Below, in pieces: positions 33,919-47,060 of a stretch of DNA of 64,000 bases; position 1 is the first letter of the stretch, and each line of letters starts with the position of its first letter. The position numbers and the translations under genes were made by a program. The DNA is taken from positions 20,296,105-20,360,104 of the forward strand of contig NC_031770.1 in NCBI RefSeq assembly GCF_001522545.3, given 5' to 3'. The DNA comes from Parus major. Its lineage: Eukaryota; Chordata; Aves; Passeriformes; Paridae. The notes under the pieces were generated by a model. It ran no database searches. It was not told the DNA's origin and saw only the letters and a program-made list of their open reading frames with translations.

Positions 33919-36900
33919 TACATCTGTGTATTTTAAGAATGGCTTTGGCCTTTCAAACCACAGAGAAGTGTGGTTTCAGAGCTTCCTTTGGTGGCTAATG
34001 GACTTCTTTACCATTATTTGGGACAATGCATTTTCCTAACACCCATTTTAAAATCCTTTGTCTTAAATAATGAGGTTTAGGTAATATTGAAACTAGTAAA
34101 ATCTTCCATACAATTAAAAAGAGAATGTGGCTTTTTCTGTAGCAGCCAGTGCAGGTACAGCACCTGTAAATTCCTGAAACCTTACCAGATTCTATTCCTT
34201 GAAGGATGTTCTCTAGTTGCTTATCATATTGGCAGTCTTCAGGCATTTAGGCTGATATTTTCAAGGCTGTGTTTCTTCCATGGTCTCTGTTTGGAAACAG
34301 AGAATGCTGAAAACTGTTCTGGATATCTAAAATAGGGAGGCAAGATCTCATTTTAGAGAAGCTGACAATCCTTGGGTTTACTTGAAATATTTAAGCATGA
34401 CTTTAAATATGGCAAGCTAATCTCCTTTGAATATCAGGGAATATAATTTAATGAACAGCCATTGAAATTTGACCAAGCTATCAATATCTGAAAACCTAAA
34501 TCCCAGATGTTCAAAACCAAACTAAACTTTTAAAGCATACTGAGAAACATCACTTGGAAACACTTGTCAAATTTACAGATATCCTTAGCACATTATTATG
34601 ACCAATAGATATTTCAAATAATTTTAAACAAACTTCCATTTATGAAGCAGCTATCCCTTTCTTCCTCCTGAAATAAAGTATAATTAAGAGTCTTCCAGGA
34701 GGAAGTGGGAAGCTGTGATTAGGCCTGTACATGCAGGTAGTGAGAACCTGGATCCCCAGCTGCTGTACAACACAGCTGCTTCTTCCACACCGGCCTGGGT
34801 GTTCCATAAGAAATAGAAAGACCCAAGAGTCAGGAGAGGGTGAGAGCCAAACTTTTGCAGTTTGACTCTTGACAATTTTACCTTTCCTTTATTTGTTCTC
34901 CCTATTCTCATCTTCACTGATGATGATTTCCAGTGATGGAGTTCTTGTGTGATGTGATTTTCTTTGTCTCTCATATCTCAGAGTTGCATGGCAGAAACTT
35001 CTGTTATTTTGGCATGGTTCATTAGCAGTATGTCAAACAAGAATGTTTTAAAGTACAAAATACTCTTCTAACAATATATAAAGTAAAAGGCAAAAACTGC
35101 ATTATTTTCACACCTTACAAGAACAATTTTTTCTTACCACAGAAGCAATTAATGTTGCATCATTTTTCTTTTCATATTACAGTCACAGTGCTTGACTCAG
35201 GAAAGGTAATTTTCTGTTTTCTGTGTTACAATTCCATGCACACATGAAGTCATATTCATGAAAAAAATTCTAATTTTGAATAAACCTTCTGAAATCTCTT
35301 GAGAAGCTAGAAATGAATAATAAAGAAACCATTCACCACTTCTTGAAATGGACTCATTACAATGAAGATTGCCAATGTTTTTTTCCTTTCATGTTTCTGG
35401 AAAAAAAGAAATCCCTAGAAATGCTGCAAAGATAAAAAAAAGTCTTCCATAGTGTATTTCAACTTTGCACAGCAGAACTAAGACTTCTGCTCAAAAATCT
35501 ATTATAACATTATCTTAGCTAATATTACTAGAGGGACAAAAAATATTAACTATGGAAGGTTTTTTCATTACACAGAAGTCTCCAGCCATGGCTCAGACAG
35601 AGACCATTACTGTCATTTCACATTTATATCAATTAGTGCTCTATCCTTACCTTGCATACTGCATTTCATCTTGTCATCAGATATTGAAATAGAAATGTGA
35701 AAGATTTCCTTGGGGGTATGGTTTAGGGAGGCAGAGAAAGTAATTTAGAGAAGATGTTTGAGAGAATGAGTTGTGAAAGAAAAGTGGAAGCCACATTTTG
35801 GAGAAAGTATAACAGTTAATATTGAAATCTCCTTGGTTTAAGTCAGTATTAAAAAAAACAAAACGAAACAAAAAAAAACAAAACTGAGAGGATCTTTCAA
35901 ACTTTGGTAATAGCAATAAGAATACAAAGACATAAATTAGCAAATAGAAGAAAAGGTGACTGTTCTCATTTGAATTCGGTGACCCAAGTAAACAGAAGAA
36001 AATGCATCTGAAATATAACAAGGACACAAAAAACAATTTTCTATTTTGACTAATGTATCCTACTTTTAAACAAAATTAGTCATGCATGTGCATAAGGAAA
36101 ATACCCATAATTACACTACATATTTATTATAAGAAAAATGTCACCTCATGTTCATAAGCATAATTCTGTTGTTCAATAAATTTCTAATACAGTATTTCTG
36201 AATTTTTCTATGATAGATTTACTTTTGGACATTGGAAATCATTGAACTGGCTTAAAAGGGACTCAGTTTCAACAGGTGGGAACTGTGCCCCTTCTAATGT
36301 TGGCTTGAAAATATCCCCATCTGAAAACCCAAGTATTCAGTTATGCAGATTGGTGTGTTATTTTCAAAATCATGACCATAAAGTCCAATATCCTTTAGCA
36401 GTCCCTCGAGGCATAGTTAATAAAATTTCATCTATAGATTTTTCACCCCCAGGTTGGCAGGGAAATGCTATGTAATTAGAGGTTATAAGCTGGTTGATGG
36501 TAACTTCATGAGTCACACAAAAGGATAATGAGAAATTTCTTTTATAAAATACATTTCATGACAAATGTTTCTACTTATTCCTTTCTCATTTAAATGGATA
36601 CTTTAGCTTTATATCTCTGATTTCCTACATTTCCAGAAAAATACTTTATACTACAATATACATGCCAATCTATGAATCATGGGCTTTTCTGATTTTTGTT
36701 AAATTGTCAGTTTAATAACACAAGATGTGAAAAGACACATTAGATAAAATGCCAGTAGCAGCTCTCTGGGAGTGAAATAACAGCAGTGTGGTTTCACTCC
36801 GAACTTCTTCATACAACTCTGTTCCTTAATGATATTCAGTAGTCTATTCCCATTTAAATGAAATTCACACCTGATATGGAAAAGACTTAAATTTAAAATG

Positions 36901-36970
36901 CTTTAATGTAATAATATATAAATAAATAAAACATAAACTATACCTTCACCTACTACTATCTGCATTTGTG

Positions 36971-36985
36971 TTTTTTTTTTTTTTT
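36971..36985. repeat. T15 homopolymer
   Basis: An uninterrupted run of 15 T follows TGCATTTGTG. It could be a plain homopolymer expansion or an old A-tail read on the other strand; no retroposed body is visible beside it. Confidence 0.9.
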
Positions 36986-37122
36986 CATTCTTAATTCACA
37001 AGATTATGAAATGTACTTTCATTTTCAAATAGCTGGGGATAACATTTCTGTAAATCTTCAATCTGATTAATTAAGCACTTAATATATTACCATATTTCTA
37101 ATCTCAGAAACATCATATGTTA

Positions 37123-37142
37123 AACAACAACAACAACAACAA
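37123..37142. repeat. (CAA)n microsatellite
   Basis: About six perfect CAA/ACA units follow TTAAACAACAA. It is a short trinucleotide array. Confidence 0.93.
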
Positions 37143-40075
37143 TTTCTCCAGGCTTGCATCTCTTTCTCCATTTAACCTGTGCTTGCCTGTTTGTCAGACC
37201 ACCTCTTTTTCTCTAGCCACCCATCCAGCATAGGCTCCCATCTCAGAAGGCAGTCAGCAACTACTCCAAATCCCTTGCTGGCATGTGCCACACACAAACA
37301 TTCAAGTTACCATTTCCCATGGCCATCAGGTTGTGTTCCAGAGAAAGAATCCAGTTTCCTACCAATAAAATAGCACTTTCTTTCCTATTCAGGATCCCAG
37401 AGTTGAACTGAGAGGCCAAAGTGGAGTACAGGGATACTGTTTAATCTGATTTGGACTTAATGCCATGGTTACAGTAGGTGTGCCAACTGCACAGAGCAGA
37501 TGCTTTAATAATTTTCAGGCCTCCTTAAAGACCACAATATCTCCTTATCATCCTGCTGATGACAATGGTCATTGTCAGGTCCTTCTTTATATCCAGGCTG
37601 GAGGGACCACAGTTAAACAACAAAAATGTGTCTTCCTAAACCCTGTCACTGACTGGATATCTTATGTTTGGAAGCACAGCCATACTTTATCCTATGTAAA
37701 GTAAATGTGCTGCTTTTGTTGGTGTTTTTTTTTCCTTCATGTCCAATTTCTGTGGAGCTTCCTTTTCTTTGAGTTCCGTAATTTAGTGGCTTCAGATAGT
37801 TTTTTCCTCTTTTTCAGTGAAGCCCAACGAACTGCATGCCAGTTATTAAGGGAAGACATAAAATTCTTCATTCTATGTGTGGTAAATATGTGAAGATTAT
37901 CACTAATGCATTCAGGACAATGACTTTTCTTCATGATATAAACAATATCAAAAAAGTCTAAGATATAATTTGTTTTGTAGTAAAGATCTGAACTCAATGC
38001 CCACTTAAAACACATTGTTTTAATATCATTAACAACATTTCATGATGATGAATCTTCTTACAGGAAACTCACAGCTATTTCTTATTGTGCTAAGGTCTCT
38101 TAAAATTGAAAAGCAATTTAAATTTGGGAATTGTTTAAACCACAGTACATTAAAACCTTTAAAGAATTAGTGATATGTAAAAAGAAAAAAAAAAAAAAGC
38201 AATTCTAGTATTTTTCTTTATTGAATATACAGAAAAAAAGTAAAAGTTACCTAACAATATTGTAATGCTGCATACTTGCTGAATACTGATGGTACTTAAA
38301 CCAAATCTTGTGAATTTATCATAGAAGGTTTTTATACCATGACCAATATATTGCTATTTAAGAGTTACTCTGTTCAAAGTAAAAAGGATATATACATAAA
38401 AGCAGAAAGGATGATCAACTTGAACCAGTCAAAAGATAAACCCATTTCAATGGACCGGCTGTAACATGAAAATAGACAGCATTTATGATCCATCTAAATG
38501 GATATGGAGAGAATGATTAAGTATTCATCTGAGAGCCATATGACATTGAGGTGGGTTTTCTTTTTAGTCCCTAGGAAAAAAATCAAATCTAATGGAAAGA
38601 AAAAGCTCTACACGCTTTGAGTGCACTTTTAGGAAATAGGGAAAACAAAAGTGTTTAAGTCAAGAGGGTGATAAAAGAGGATATGGGGAGTTGAGTGCAC
38701 TTTTCTTCAATCTCATTAGTTATATTGAGATTAGCCAAAAACTGAATGACAGTTTTACTTAAATTCTGTGATTTTCAGGCTCTTTCAGTATTTGGCTATA
38801 GCATTAACTGTAACAGTTTTAATGCACTTCACTGTAAATAATAAAATATTAATACTGTTCTTAACTTCTTTTATAAAGGAGAAAATGTCCTCATTAAGGC
38901 ATTTTACAAGACTGTAAACAAAATTATTGCTTGTTGTGTTTCCAGAAAAAAGTGCATGCAGTCTATTTAAATTGTTTTTTCTATCTACTTTTCAGGCATT
39001 TACCCTATTATTCTCTCATAAAATAAAACTAACAAATCATAAAGCTGTTTTCAACGTTTAAAAGGGGCTATTTTGCTACTGTTTACTAGGAATTTCATAA
39101 CATTCTCCCTTTAAAAATTTAATTAAAAGTGCTTGAGAATTGGTACTTTAATATCCTGAGATCAAGGAAATGTATTCTCTATAAGAGTATCTGAAGAAAA
39201 AGCTTCTCATTCTTTTAGTCTATGTATAGATGAATATTGCCAGATTAGTAGCATTGTTCCTTATCTAGGTCTTCATCAGGTGCCTATAGTGATTCATGTA
39301 AATATATTGTAGGTAGCAAGAGATATTGCAGAGTTATGTATTCAAACAGGAAAAAAAACACCCCAGAACTAAACCCCAGAGACTGATAAGAATACAGTGA
39401 GTGTAAAATTCAGGGACTTTCCTTATTGTTAGGTAGTACTTGGCCTATAATCTTAAATGCTCTTTTAAGGTATGTGTAATCCTAAAGGGATTAGATGCCA
39501 ATTTACAGCTAACCAAGGGCACCTTTGATTTACAAACATTTCACCGGAAAGCAAGATCCTTTCCTAATCATCATGCATAATAAATGAAAAACCATTTTAA
39601 AATAAGTGATACTCTGTGCTTGTCCTGGAGATTAGGCAAACCATAGAAGTAGACAATTCTAATTCACCCGGCTTGTATTTCCTCCTTCTCTTTCTCTGGT
39701 AGTGAGAATCAGCTGTGATTCTTTATAAAATGTTAGGACAGTCTCAGGGAAGCCTCTCTTTCTTAGTTCTGGCAGCTAACAAGGGGAAAAATGCCCCTCT
39801 GTGAGGAGAGTAGAGAAGCAAATATCTTTCAGTTTATTTGCCACTGAAGAAAAATTACTGGCTTTGACTTCCAAATATTGCCAAAGTTTATATTCCTATA
39901 TTAGCAAAGATTAGCTAACAGCACAGAGCAGATGATTTAATAATTTAATACTTTGGGGCATCAGTTTCAAACTGAAGGAGAGTCAAGCAGTTTAAGGTAC
40001 ACTCCCTGAAAAGCAGGGAATAAACTCTGCATTCTATTCTGTGGATGCTAACTATGAAGCAGGGAGCACAGTGCC

Positions 40076-40418
40076 TGTGGAAAAGCAGGACACATAAATT
40101 TCTCAGTCTCACCTGAGAAAGTGGCCTGGGAAATCATAAGGAAGAGTTAAAAAAATCCTCAGAGATAGAAGACAGCCTTGCAGGTGCTGTTTGTCAGTCT
40201 CTTGTTTTCTTGCAAGAGAAGGTCAAGGGCTGGTGTACCCCACTGACCAATGATGGTGATGTGTTAGTTTACTAACCAGTAAGACTTTTACTTTTCTGTA
40301 CTTTGATGTATTGGTCTATAAAAGAAGATCTGAGGTAATAAACCTTAAAAAAGAGAAAGAACTCTCCTGTTCAACTCACAAGAGAGTCTGTGTCATTCTT
40401 CTCGCCGTTCCCAATAGA
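40076..40418 (+). mobile_element. Probable solo LTR of an endogenous retrovirus (about 340 bp)
   Basis: The block begins TGTGGAAAAGCAGGACAC and shows the layout of a retroviral LTR: a TATA-like TATAAAAG at about 40,318-40,325, a poly(A) signal AATAAA about 15 nt further on, then a U5-like stretch ending near CGCCGTTCCCAATAGA. The 5 bp before it (GTGCC, 40071-40075) and after it (GTGAC, 40419-40423) differ by one base, consistent with a decayed target duplication. The right edge is uncertain, as it lacks a clean CA end. No retroviral coding sequence is present on either side. Confidence 0.6.
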
Positions 40419-40690
40419 GTGACCACTATTCCACTGTTTTAGTGTGTTAATAAATTAAGAATGTTCAAAGATATGTTTCCCCAGAAAGTGTACTTTAAAA
40501 GCAAAAACCTAAAATGTTATCTTAACAACAGCAACAACAAAAAGTAAACTTGTAGGACTGAGCTCTCCAGGATCTGATCAAGGTATCTATTCACAGGGGA
40601 AACTTTCCCTAGTATGATCTATCCAGTATGGACTTTGGCTTACCTTTTAAAGCTCCAAAAACCACCACTGTAAACCAGACAAGGGACTGG

Positions 40691-40695
40691 TCATA
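40691..40695. repeat. Target-site duplication, left copy (TCATA)
   Basis: TCATA directly precedes the TGTTGGGG start of the LTR and is repeated exactly after its CA end at 41433-41437. Confidence 0.85.
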
Positions 40696-41432
40696 TGTTG
40701 GGGGGTTGGGTGTCCTTCCTTTTGCTCCTTCTCACCTATGGAATTTTTTCCCCATTAGCTGCAGGGAAAACCTGACTACTGGTTCTTGGTGGATGCTTGA
40801 GAAACACAGAGTTCAGCTGGGCCCAGGGGGGAAGTGGGGCAGGGATGGGGAGGGTGGGGGCAGCTGGGGCTGGCTGGGTTCTGGGGCTGGAGAGGGAAAC
40901 ACTGTCTTGGAGCTGTTGTTGCTGGGAGAAGGGAATTCACCATCACCCAGATGGAGCTGCTGCTGCTTCTTCTCCTTCCCTCTTCATTGGTGGCCTCGCA
41001 CCCCCTGTCCTGCCAGGACATGTGGCAGTGCCAGGCACTGACGTGGAGCTGCTGATCCACCTCAGCCACCGGCCCAGGATCTCTGCTCATCCCTGCTGTT
41101 CCAGCTGGGTGTTCCTCAGAGCCCTGCAGGAGCACCGGGACTGACTGCCCCAGGGGGTTTGTGAAGCAAAACCTCTCCTCCATCCCTTCCCATCTCTGCC
41201 GAGAAGGCTGTCACGGGGTCCCTGGTTCTGTTTTCTTGCTAACTCTGTAGTTAGTGATGTTTGTGTGCCTCGTGATACACACTAGTAAAGAACTGTTATT
41301 CCTATCCCCAGATCTCTGCCTGAGAGCCCTTGATTTCAAAATTATTGTAATTCAGAAGGAGGGGGACTACATTTTCATTCCGATGGGAGCTCCTGCCCAC
41401 CCTAGCAGACACCTGTCTTCCAAACCAAGACA
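40696..41432 (+). mobile_element. Solo LTR of an endogenous retrovirus (737 bp, intact ends)
   Basis: The element starts TGTTGGGGGGTTGGG, ends CAAACCAAGACA, and is flanked by the exact 5-bp duplication TCATA. TG...CA ends plus a 5-bp duplication are the signature of retroviral integration. The 3' part, with AGTAAAG (possible poly(A) signal AGTAAA at 41284-41289) followed by ACTGTTATTCC and a CCTGAGAGCCC block, resembles the R/U5 end of ERVL-like LTRs I associate with songbirds. No internal coding sequence remains, so this is a solo LTR left by recombination between the two LTRs of a provirus. Frames inside it (about 40,776-41,183 and others) are not genes. Confidence 0.85.
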
Positions 41433-41437
41433 TCATA
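41433..41437. repeat. Target-site duplication, right copy (TCATA)
   Basis: This is an exact match to the left copy at 40691-40695, directly after the terminal CA of the LTR. Confidence 0.85.
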
Positions 41438-42966
41438 GTATTTGATTTCTGTTAGAGCAGCTCTCCAAGCTCAATGCAAATAGAAAGCAAAATGTGGACA
41501 AAAATGCAGTAGTATTTCTGTATGGAATCATAGATAATCATATTTAAAGCATTGTATAAAAATAACCTTGTGTTTTAGAAGTGTTGGTCCCCATTCCCTA
41601 CCTTTGCTTCAAGCAAAACAGAACTTCAAACTTTAAATTTCATGCATCTTAGGATAAAATATCTGAATCTTTTACCTCTGAGTCACCTGGATATTACCAT
41701 TACTGAAAGTGATGCTGAACACATACCCCAGAGGGTACCCCCTAGGGTTTTAAAATGTCGGAGTAACAGACTCTTTTACTTGTCCAGCAATTGATAAGAT
41801 TTCAGATCTCTTCACAGGTTTTTAAATTAGTTAAAAGCATGGCTCTTTCCTACTGTTCTTTGCTTTTAGAAGTATTACTGTCTATGTTCCATAACGTTGA
41901 TCCTAAGCAGGATGAACAATAACACAAAAAACATTAGTAAAACCATAATCAAGCTTTATGAGGACATATATTTAGCAAGGGGCTAACCTCAAGAGAAACA
42001 GAGACACATATTCTGAAATACTGAGAAGGAAATGATAACCTATAATGATCTTACCCATAAAGTTCTATTTAGATTTACTAACCAACCATCTAGAGGCAGG
42101 ATTTTCTTTATTCTCCATCGTCACAGCTCCATCAGCATTTATATTAACAGCCTCAAGAAAAGGCCCCGAAGCAAAATCATTTTTGACTTAGACTGCTTCT
42201 CTTCAGAAGCACAATTGATTTTATTCCTCCATATAGACACCTACTCTGAGTTCTTATGGCCAAAATTATTAATTTAAAATCTTTTTTATGTGACATAAAA
42301 CTCAATAGAAAACTTCTGTGTTTGCTAAATTTTAGGGGCCTGCATGGAAATCCACCTGAACAAAAATATCTTTTTTTTTTTTTTTTTCCATAGCTGTAAG
42401 ACAAGAAGTTGCTAATTTTAAACTCAGTAATAGTTTGAGGGTTTGTTCCTTTCAGATGATCACACAAACTTCTGGAGAAAAAAATTATGAAACCAAAGCA
42501 TTATTGACTCTGGGAACAATTTTGTGAAGAAATAAATTTTTTCAAGTCATATCTGCTGGTCATGGGCATTATAAAAGATGATAAGAAAGACAGAATACAT
42601 ATAGACCTCTTGAAAAAAAATGGTATAATAGCTGTGCTGCCAGGCCCCATCAGCAGGTTGGTACTGACATGGAAGGGAGGGGTCCCAGCTACCGGGTCAC
42701 TAAAGCCAGTGATGCAATGTTGTGTGTTTCTTGGCAGTCTTCTAGCCACATGATGAGTTCTGATATTGGTTGTTTTGTAAAAACTGATTTGATTATTGGC
42801 TAGAAAAAGTAGAGTCCCAGCTGGAGCATACCTTGCTTTTCATTCTGGGCTGTCCAAACCATGCTACATGAGTAAAGATCAGGAAGAAACCTGTGTAGAA
42901 AGAGAGATCATTAGAGAGCAGAACCACTGTAGAAAGTGGAAGTGTTGTCCAACATCTTTTTGTCTA
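41438..42966. other. Intergenic, no gene recognised
   Basis: This 1.5 kb of AT-rich unique sequence contains a T17 run at 42371-42387. I see no coding or RNA gene. Confidence 0.7.
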
Positions 42967-43377
42967 GAAGAGGCTGGAAAATGTCCAGAGAAGGGCAACA
43001 AAGCTGGTGAAGGGTCTGGAGTACAAGTCCTGTGAGGAGTGACAGAGTGAGCTGGGGCTGTTCAGCCTGGCAAAAAGGAGACTCAGAACTCATCACACTC
43101 TACAGCTCCCTGAAAGGAGGAGGTATCCATGTGGGGGTTGGTGTCTTCTCCCAAGAAGCAAGCAATAGGGAATGGCCTCAAGTTGCACTGGGGGAGGTTT
43201 AGATTGGATAAAGTGTTGGCAAGCACTGGAACCAGCTGAAGTTGTTGAGTCACCATCCCTGGAGGTATTTAAAAGGTATACATGTGTTGTACTTAGGGAC
43301 ATGGTTTAGTGGTGGGCTTGAGTGTTAGGTTGGACATGATGGTCTTAAAGGTCATTTCCAATCTAAATGATTCTATT
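42967..43377 (+). mobile_element. CR1 LINE, 5'-truncated 3' end
   Basis: About 410 bp of CR1 in plus orientation runs from near GAGGCTGGAAAATGTCCAGA through AAGCTGGTGAAGGGTCTGGA, GGCTGTTCAGCCTGGCAAAA and TTGAGTCACCATCCCTGGAG to CATTTCCAATCTAAATGATT and a TTCTATT end. It corresponds to the same region as the copy at 28,050-28,488, and so offers a direct internal comparison of divergence. No coding capacity remains. Confidence 0.95.
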
Positions 43378-46330
43378 AAAAAATCTCCAAGAAGTGTTTC
43401 ACCTCTTCCCAAAGTTTGACAAGTTCTGTTTTTACAGTTTTTCCTGCACCAATTTACTGTTCCCTTGTTTGTCAGAGTGAAGTGCTGCTAAAAACCCAGA
43501 ATTAGTTTAGCTTCTCTGCTATTGTTCTCAATGTTCAGCGTGTATTTGTATGAAGTTAGATAATTGCATATTGGTTGCAGGAACTTGCAACATGTAGAAA
43601 CTTCCTTAGATTGTTCAACTTTAGAGTATTTAATAAAAATTGCCTATAGCAAAGAAATAGATCAGGGAAGTGATACTTGATTGCTCACATAAGTACTGTA
43701 ACAGTTAAATATTGACTTTGGGTGAGTAACAGCAAAAGCAATATTGGGGTCCCAGACACCTGGAGCCTAAGGTCTCTTTAACATTTGTATTCATGACTTA
43801 TGGAAATAGTTTCAACAAACTTTTGCTTAGTACCCTTCTTGGAAAGAATGAACAGGAAACACCATCTGTTCTAATCAAACACAGGTGATTCATATACTAC
43901 CTTCCCACATATTTGAATAACCATTTGGATAACATATTTGAATAACCATTTAAACAATACATACCCCTTTTGAAAGCATTAATCATACATCTATGCACAT
44001 CTAACTTGAGTGTATATAACTTACAGTAAATTAGAAAATGCAGAATCAAATGTCAAATCCACCATTGCTGAAATTAGTGATACATCTATAAGATGAATCC
44101 TATTACTTCAGGGATACCTGTACTCAAAGTCTTTTCTCCCAGCCTTGCTACCTGAAAATGCAAAGGGGCAAGTAAGATCAGGATTAAAACCTACCCACCC
44201 TAATGCTTAATAATTTGGGTTGTTTTTTATTAAAAATATGCATTTGTTTCTAATGTACACTTAGAACAATTTCTTCACTTTTCAATATTCCTAACTTTCA
44301 CAAGGACCTTAGCGTAGTGTTATAATGCACTTATATTGTTAATTAAAATAGGAGAACAAAACAGCCCATGCAGAGCAGGCCCCAAAATACAGTACAGCTT
44401 CACAGCTCTCGGTGTTGAAGCAGTGTAAAATTCTAGTAATTAAATTAATTCTACCTGTCAGTGCTGCAGCTTAAACTAAGCTGAAAGTTAAGGACAAAAA
44501 TGTGAAAAAAAGGAGGAAAACACACCAGCATGGTATAGAAGATGATGAGAGAATAGCTATTCTCTTATCCAAAGGGATTCATGACTTGGATCATTAAAAT
44601 ATTGAAATAATATCACATTTTCATCATTATAAAATTTCTTAGGTATATATACAAGTGTATGTAAAAGAAAAATCTGTGAAATAACTTTGTAAGCAATCAC
44701 TATGGTTTCCCCAATCCCTTTTACAACACAGGCTTGAAAAGAACAAGATGACAGTGACATTTGAATGCACTGTTTATTGTCTTTTACTGTGTCAGATTTA
44801 TTAAAATTTGAAGTGTGTAAAAGACTGGAAAACCCCAATAACCAGTAGAAAGTAGACCAGTGACTGTAAGAAGAATCCCTTGTAATCTCCTTCTCACTTC
44901 AGAGCTGTTGTCAGAAAAGTGCTGACAAGAGTGAAAATTCTGCATGGTCTCTGCACTGGTGTCTGTAAATCCAAGCCATAAGGCACCAGATCAAATTTTT
45001 CTTAATTGGCAAAAATCCTTCACCAGAAATTCCAACTTCCCATACCCCGGTCAAGAATATTCTATTACACAATCTAAGGAAGCATTTTGTTAAACACAGA
45101 GCAACCAAAGTTTGTACTGGTTTCAGTTTCTAATGTTGAGATCATAACCAAGGTGTAATAAAACACATTGATCACCAAGACAAACTCACAGTAAGGAAAA
45201 GTGGGGGTTTTTTAATTGTTGTTAAACTATGAAAACATGCTTGAATCCACTGTAGCTTTAATTTCTAAAGCTCAGACCTTTCTGATATATAATGCAGTTC
45301 TTTCTTATATTGAACATTCACTATTAATGATGTCTGTCACATAAAATGTTAGTTTTATAGATCAGCATAGATAGATATTAATGATACATCTATTGGGAAA
45401 GCAAGGATGTAATAATGAGTAGTTTTATTGAGTACATCATAGTGAGTTACGAATCATAAGACTAAAAGAGATTCCTGTTTTGTGACAGGATCAGGTATCA
45501 TTGTCAGTACAGATACTATGCTGCCTGCATACTTTGCACTGAATGATTGCTTTGAAGTAAATATATTATTTTCAATAGCTAGAAAACACACCATTGCAAG
45601 TGTCATGCCAGCTGTGAGGCAAATAATGGCAGGTTCAGGAGGGCAGCCAATGCCATGATGCCTCTTGATTACAAACAGTTGTCTCACCAGTGCTAAAAAG
45701 GTATTGTTCCCCTACATCCGTGTTATTCAGCAGGTCAATCTTGTCCAGACATTCTGGATCCTCTAATCGGTGGTGGATCATGAAAAATATTTTTATATGT
45801 GTATAAATAGAGAATGTCTTGAAAATCCTTACTGGGGTGAATAGCTCTTATTTATGGGGAAGACCCCAGAAATCCATTCCTCTGTTAATTGTGTAAATTG
45901 AGTTAGTATGTGGCATACAGAGAAGTGCTATTTTGCTTTAAGTTATTTTCTGGTTTTACGATACTGGAGCAGGACTGCAAAATTACAGTAGAAAAACCTG
46001 CAGGTTATAAACTCCTGACTACAGCTCACTGAGGAAGACAAGGAACATTGTGACAAAGCACAAAACTTAACTGAGGAAAATAAAGCAAAACAGTAAAGCG
46101 CAAAAGGTTTTTAAAGCTAAATTAATATAAACACCTCACCCTGAGGTCTTATTTTGTCAGTGAACTATGGATCTCAGTAGTGCACACTAAAACACGCCAG
46201 CTATGTTTTATTATTTTGTTTCCCATCCCTTCATGTAATTTAAACATATATCATGACGGCATTGTAATGCAGCCATATATCAAAGAAATAACTTTAAAAC
46301 ATTCTGGCTTCTACCGTCTCTTTCTGAAGA
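43378..46330. other. Intergenic, no gene recognised
   Basis: This 3 kb of AT-rich sequence is without supported genes. It contains the 25-bp tandem duplication at 43,907-43,951, listed separately. Confidence 0.7.
43907..43951. repeat. Two-copy tandem duplication, 25-bp period
   Basis: The 20-mer ACATATTTGAATAACCATTT is found at 43907-43926 and, unchanged, at 43932-43951. The copies are identical, so the duplication is probably recent. Confidence 0.9.
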
Positions 46331-47060
46331 GAGCTTATTGTGGAAAGAGGAGAGAAAATTATACATTTCTTCTTCCAAGGAGCAGCAGAAGCTGGGCTGC
46401 TCCGTGATGAGGGATGAGGCAGGAGCTGAGGGTGACCCTAGCAGGGCAGTGTCCCCAGCCACCACAGCACTGTCCCAGAGGGGATCAGCTGGACGTGCAA
46501 AGCCATGTGCTGCAAACAGGTCCACTGGCAGACCCAGGCATGTCCAGTGATAAACCAAGACCAGGGATCATTCAGGGAGCCCAGGGGCCCTAGGATTGCC
46601 AGAGGCAGCAGAGGACAGGGCTAAAAGTTAGTATAACAATCACCTCAACCAAGAGACAGATCAGCAGCTCAGGGCTGGGCTCAGGTGGAGGTGCCAGAGC
46701 CCATGGGCTCCAGGACTGAAAGGTCCCTAACAATAAATGCCCTCAGGCATCAGAATGGACATCAACCAAAGATGCAGTCATGAGTGGCATGATGGAGAGC
46801 ACCTGCAGCTTCAGACTCTGGCTGAGCAAAATGGCTTTTATTGAAGTATTGCTCTAGAATAAATGTGTCCCCAGCTCTGTGTGGCAAATTCAAGCGGGAC
46901 ATCCTAGATTGGCTTACCTGTTGTGTGTGGCAGGTGAGGTCTGAAAGGAACCTCCATGCTGAACATGCAGAGTGAGAGCACCAGTCCTGTGGTGGAGGTC
47001 TTGGGGATTTGTTGTAGGAATGGAGAAAATTATCTCCACTGGGATGGAGAAGGTATAACA
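46330..47060. other. GC-richer island of unknown origin
   Basis: About 700 bp is clearly richer in G and C than the flanks, with CAG/CTG-rich words (AGCAGCAGAAGCTGGGCTGC, CAGCAGCTCAGGGCTGGGCT). No frame carries a recognisable domain, CpG is scarce, and no CR1 or LTR end motif was found. It may be an old unclassified repeat. Confidence 0.4.

Larger units (their letters stand above)
33919..40075. other. Intergenic, no gene recognised
   Basis: This 6.2 kb of AT-rich sequence has no supported coding region. It contains simple runs: A/C-rich near 35,850-35,883, T15 at 36971-36985, (CAA)n at 37123-37142 and A14 at 38185-38198. The longest frame (about 35,677-36,036, minus) is Phe/Leu-rich and has no family features. 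Confidence 0.7.

Noticed and set aside
35677..36036. 119-codon minus-strand frame rich in Phe and Leu
   Set aside because: It arises from A-rich sequence read on the other strand. It lacks a recognisable family, splice context or start context.
40628..41183. Several frames of 115-137 codons on both strands
   Set aside because: They lie in the solo LTR, overlap each other in different frames and have no domain.
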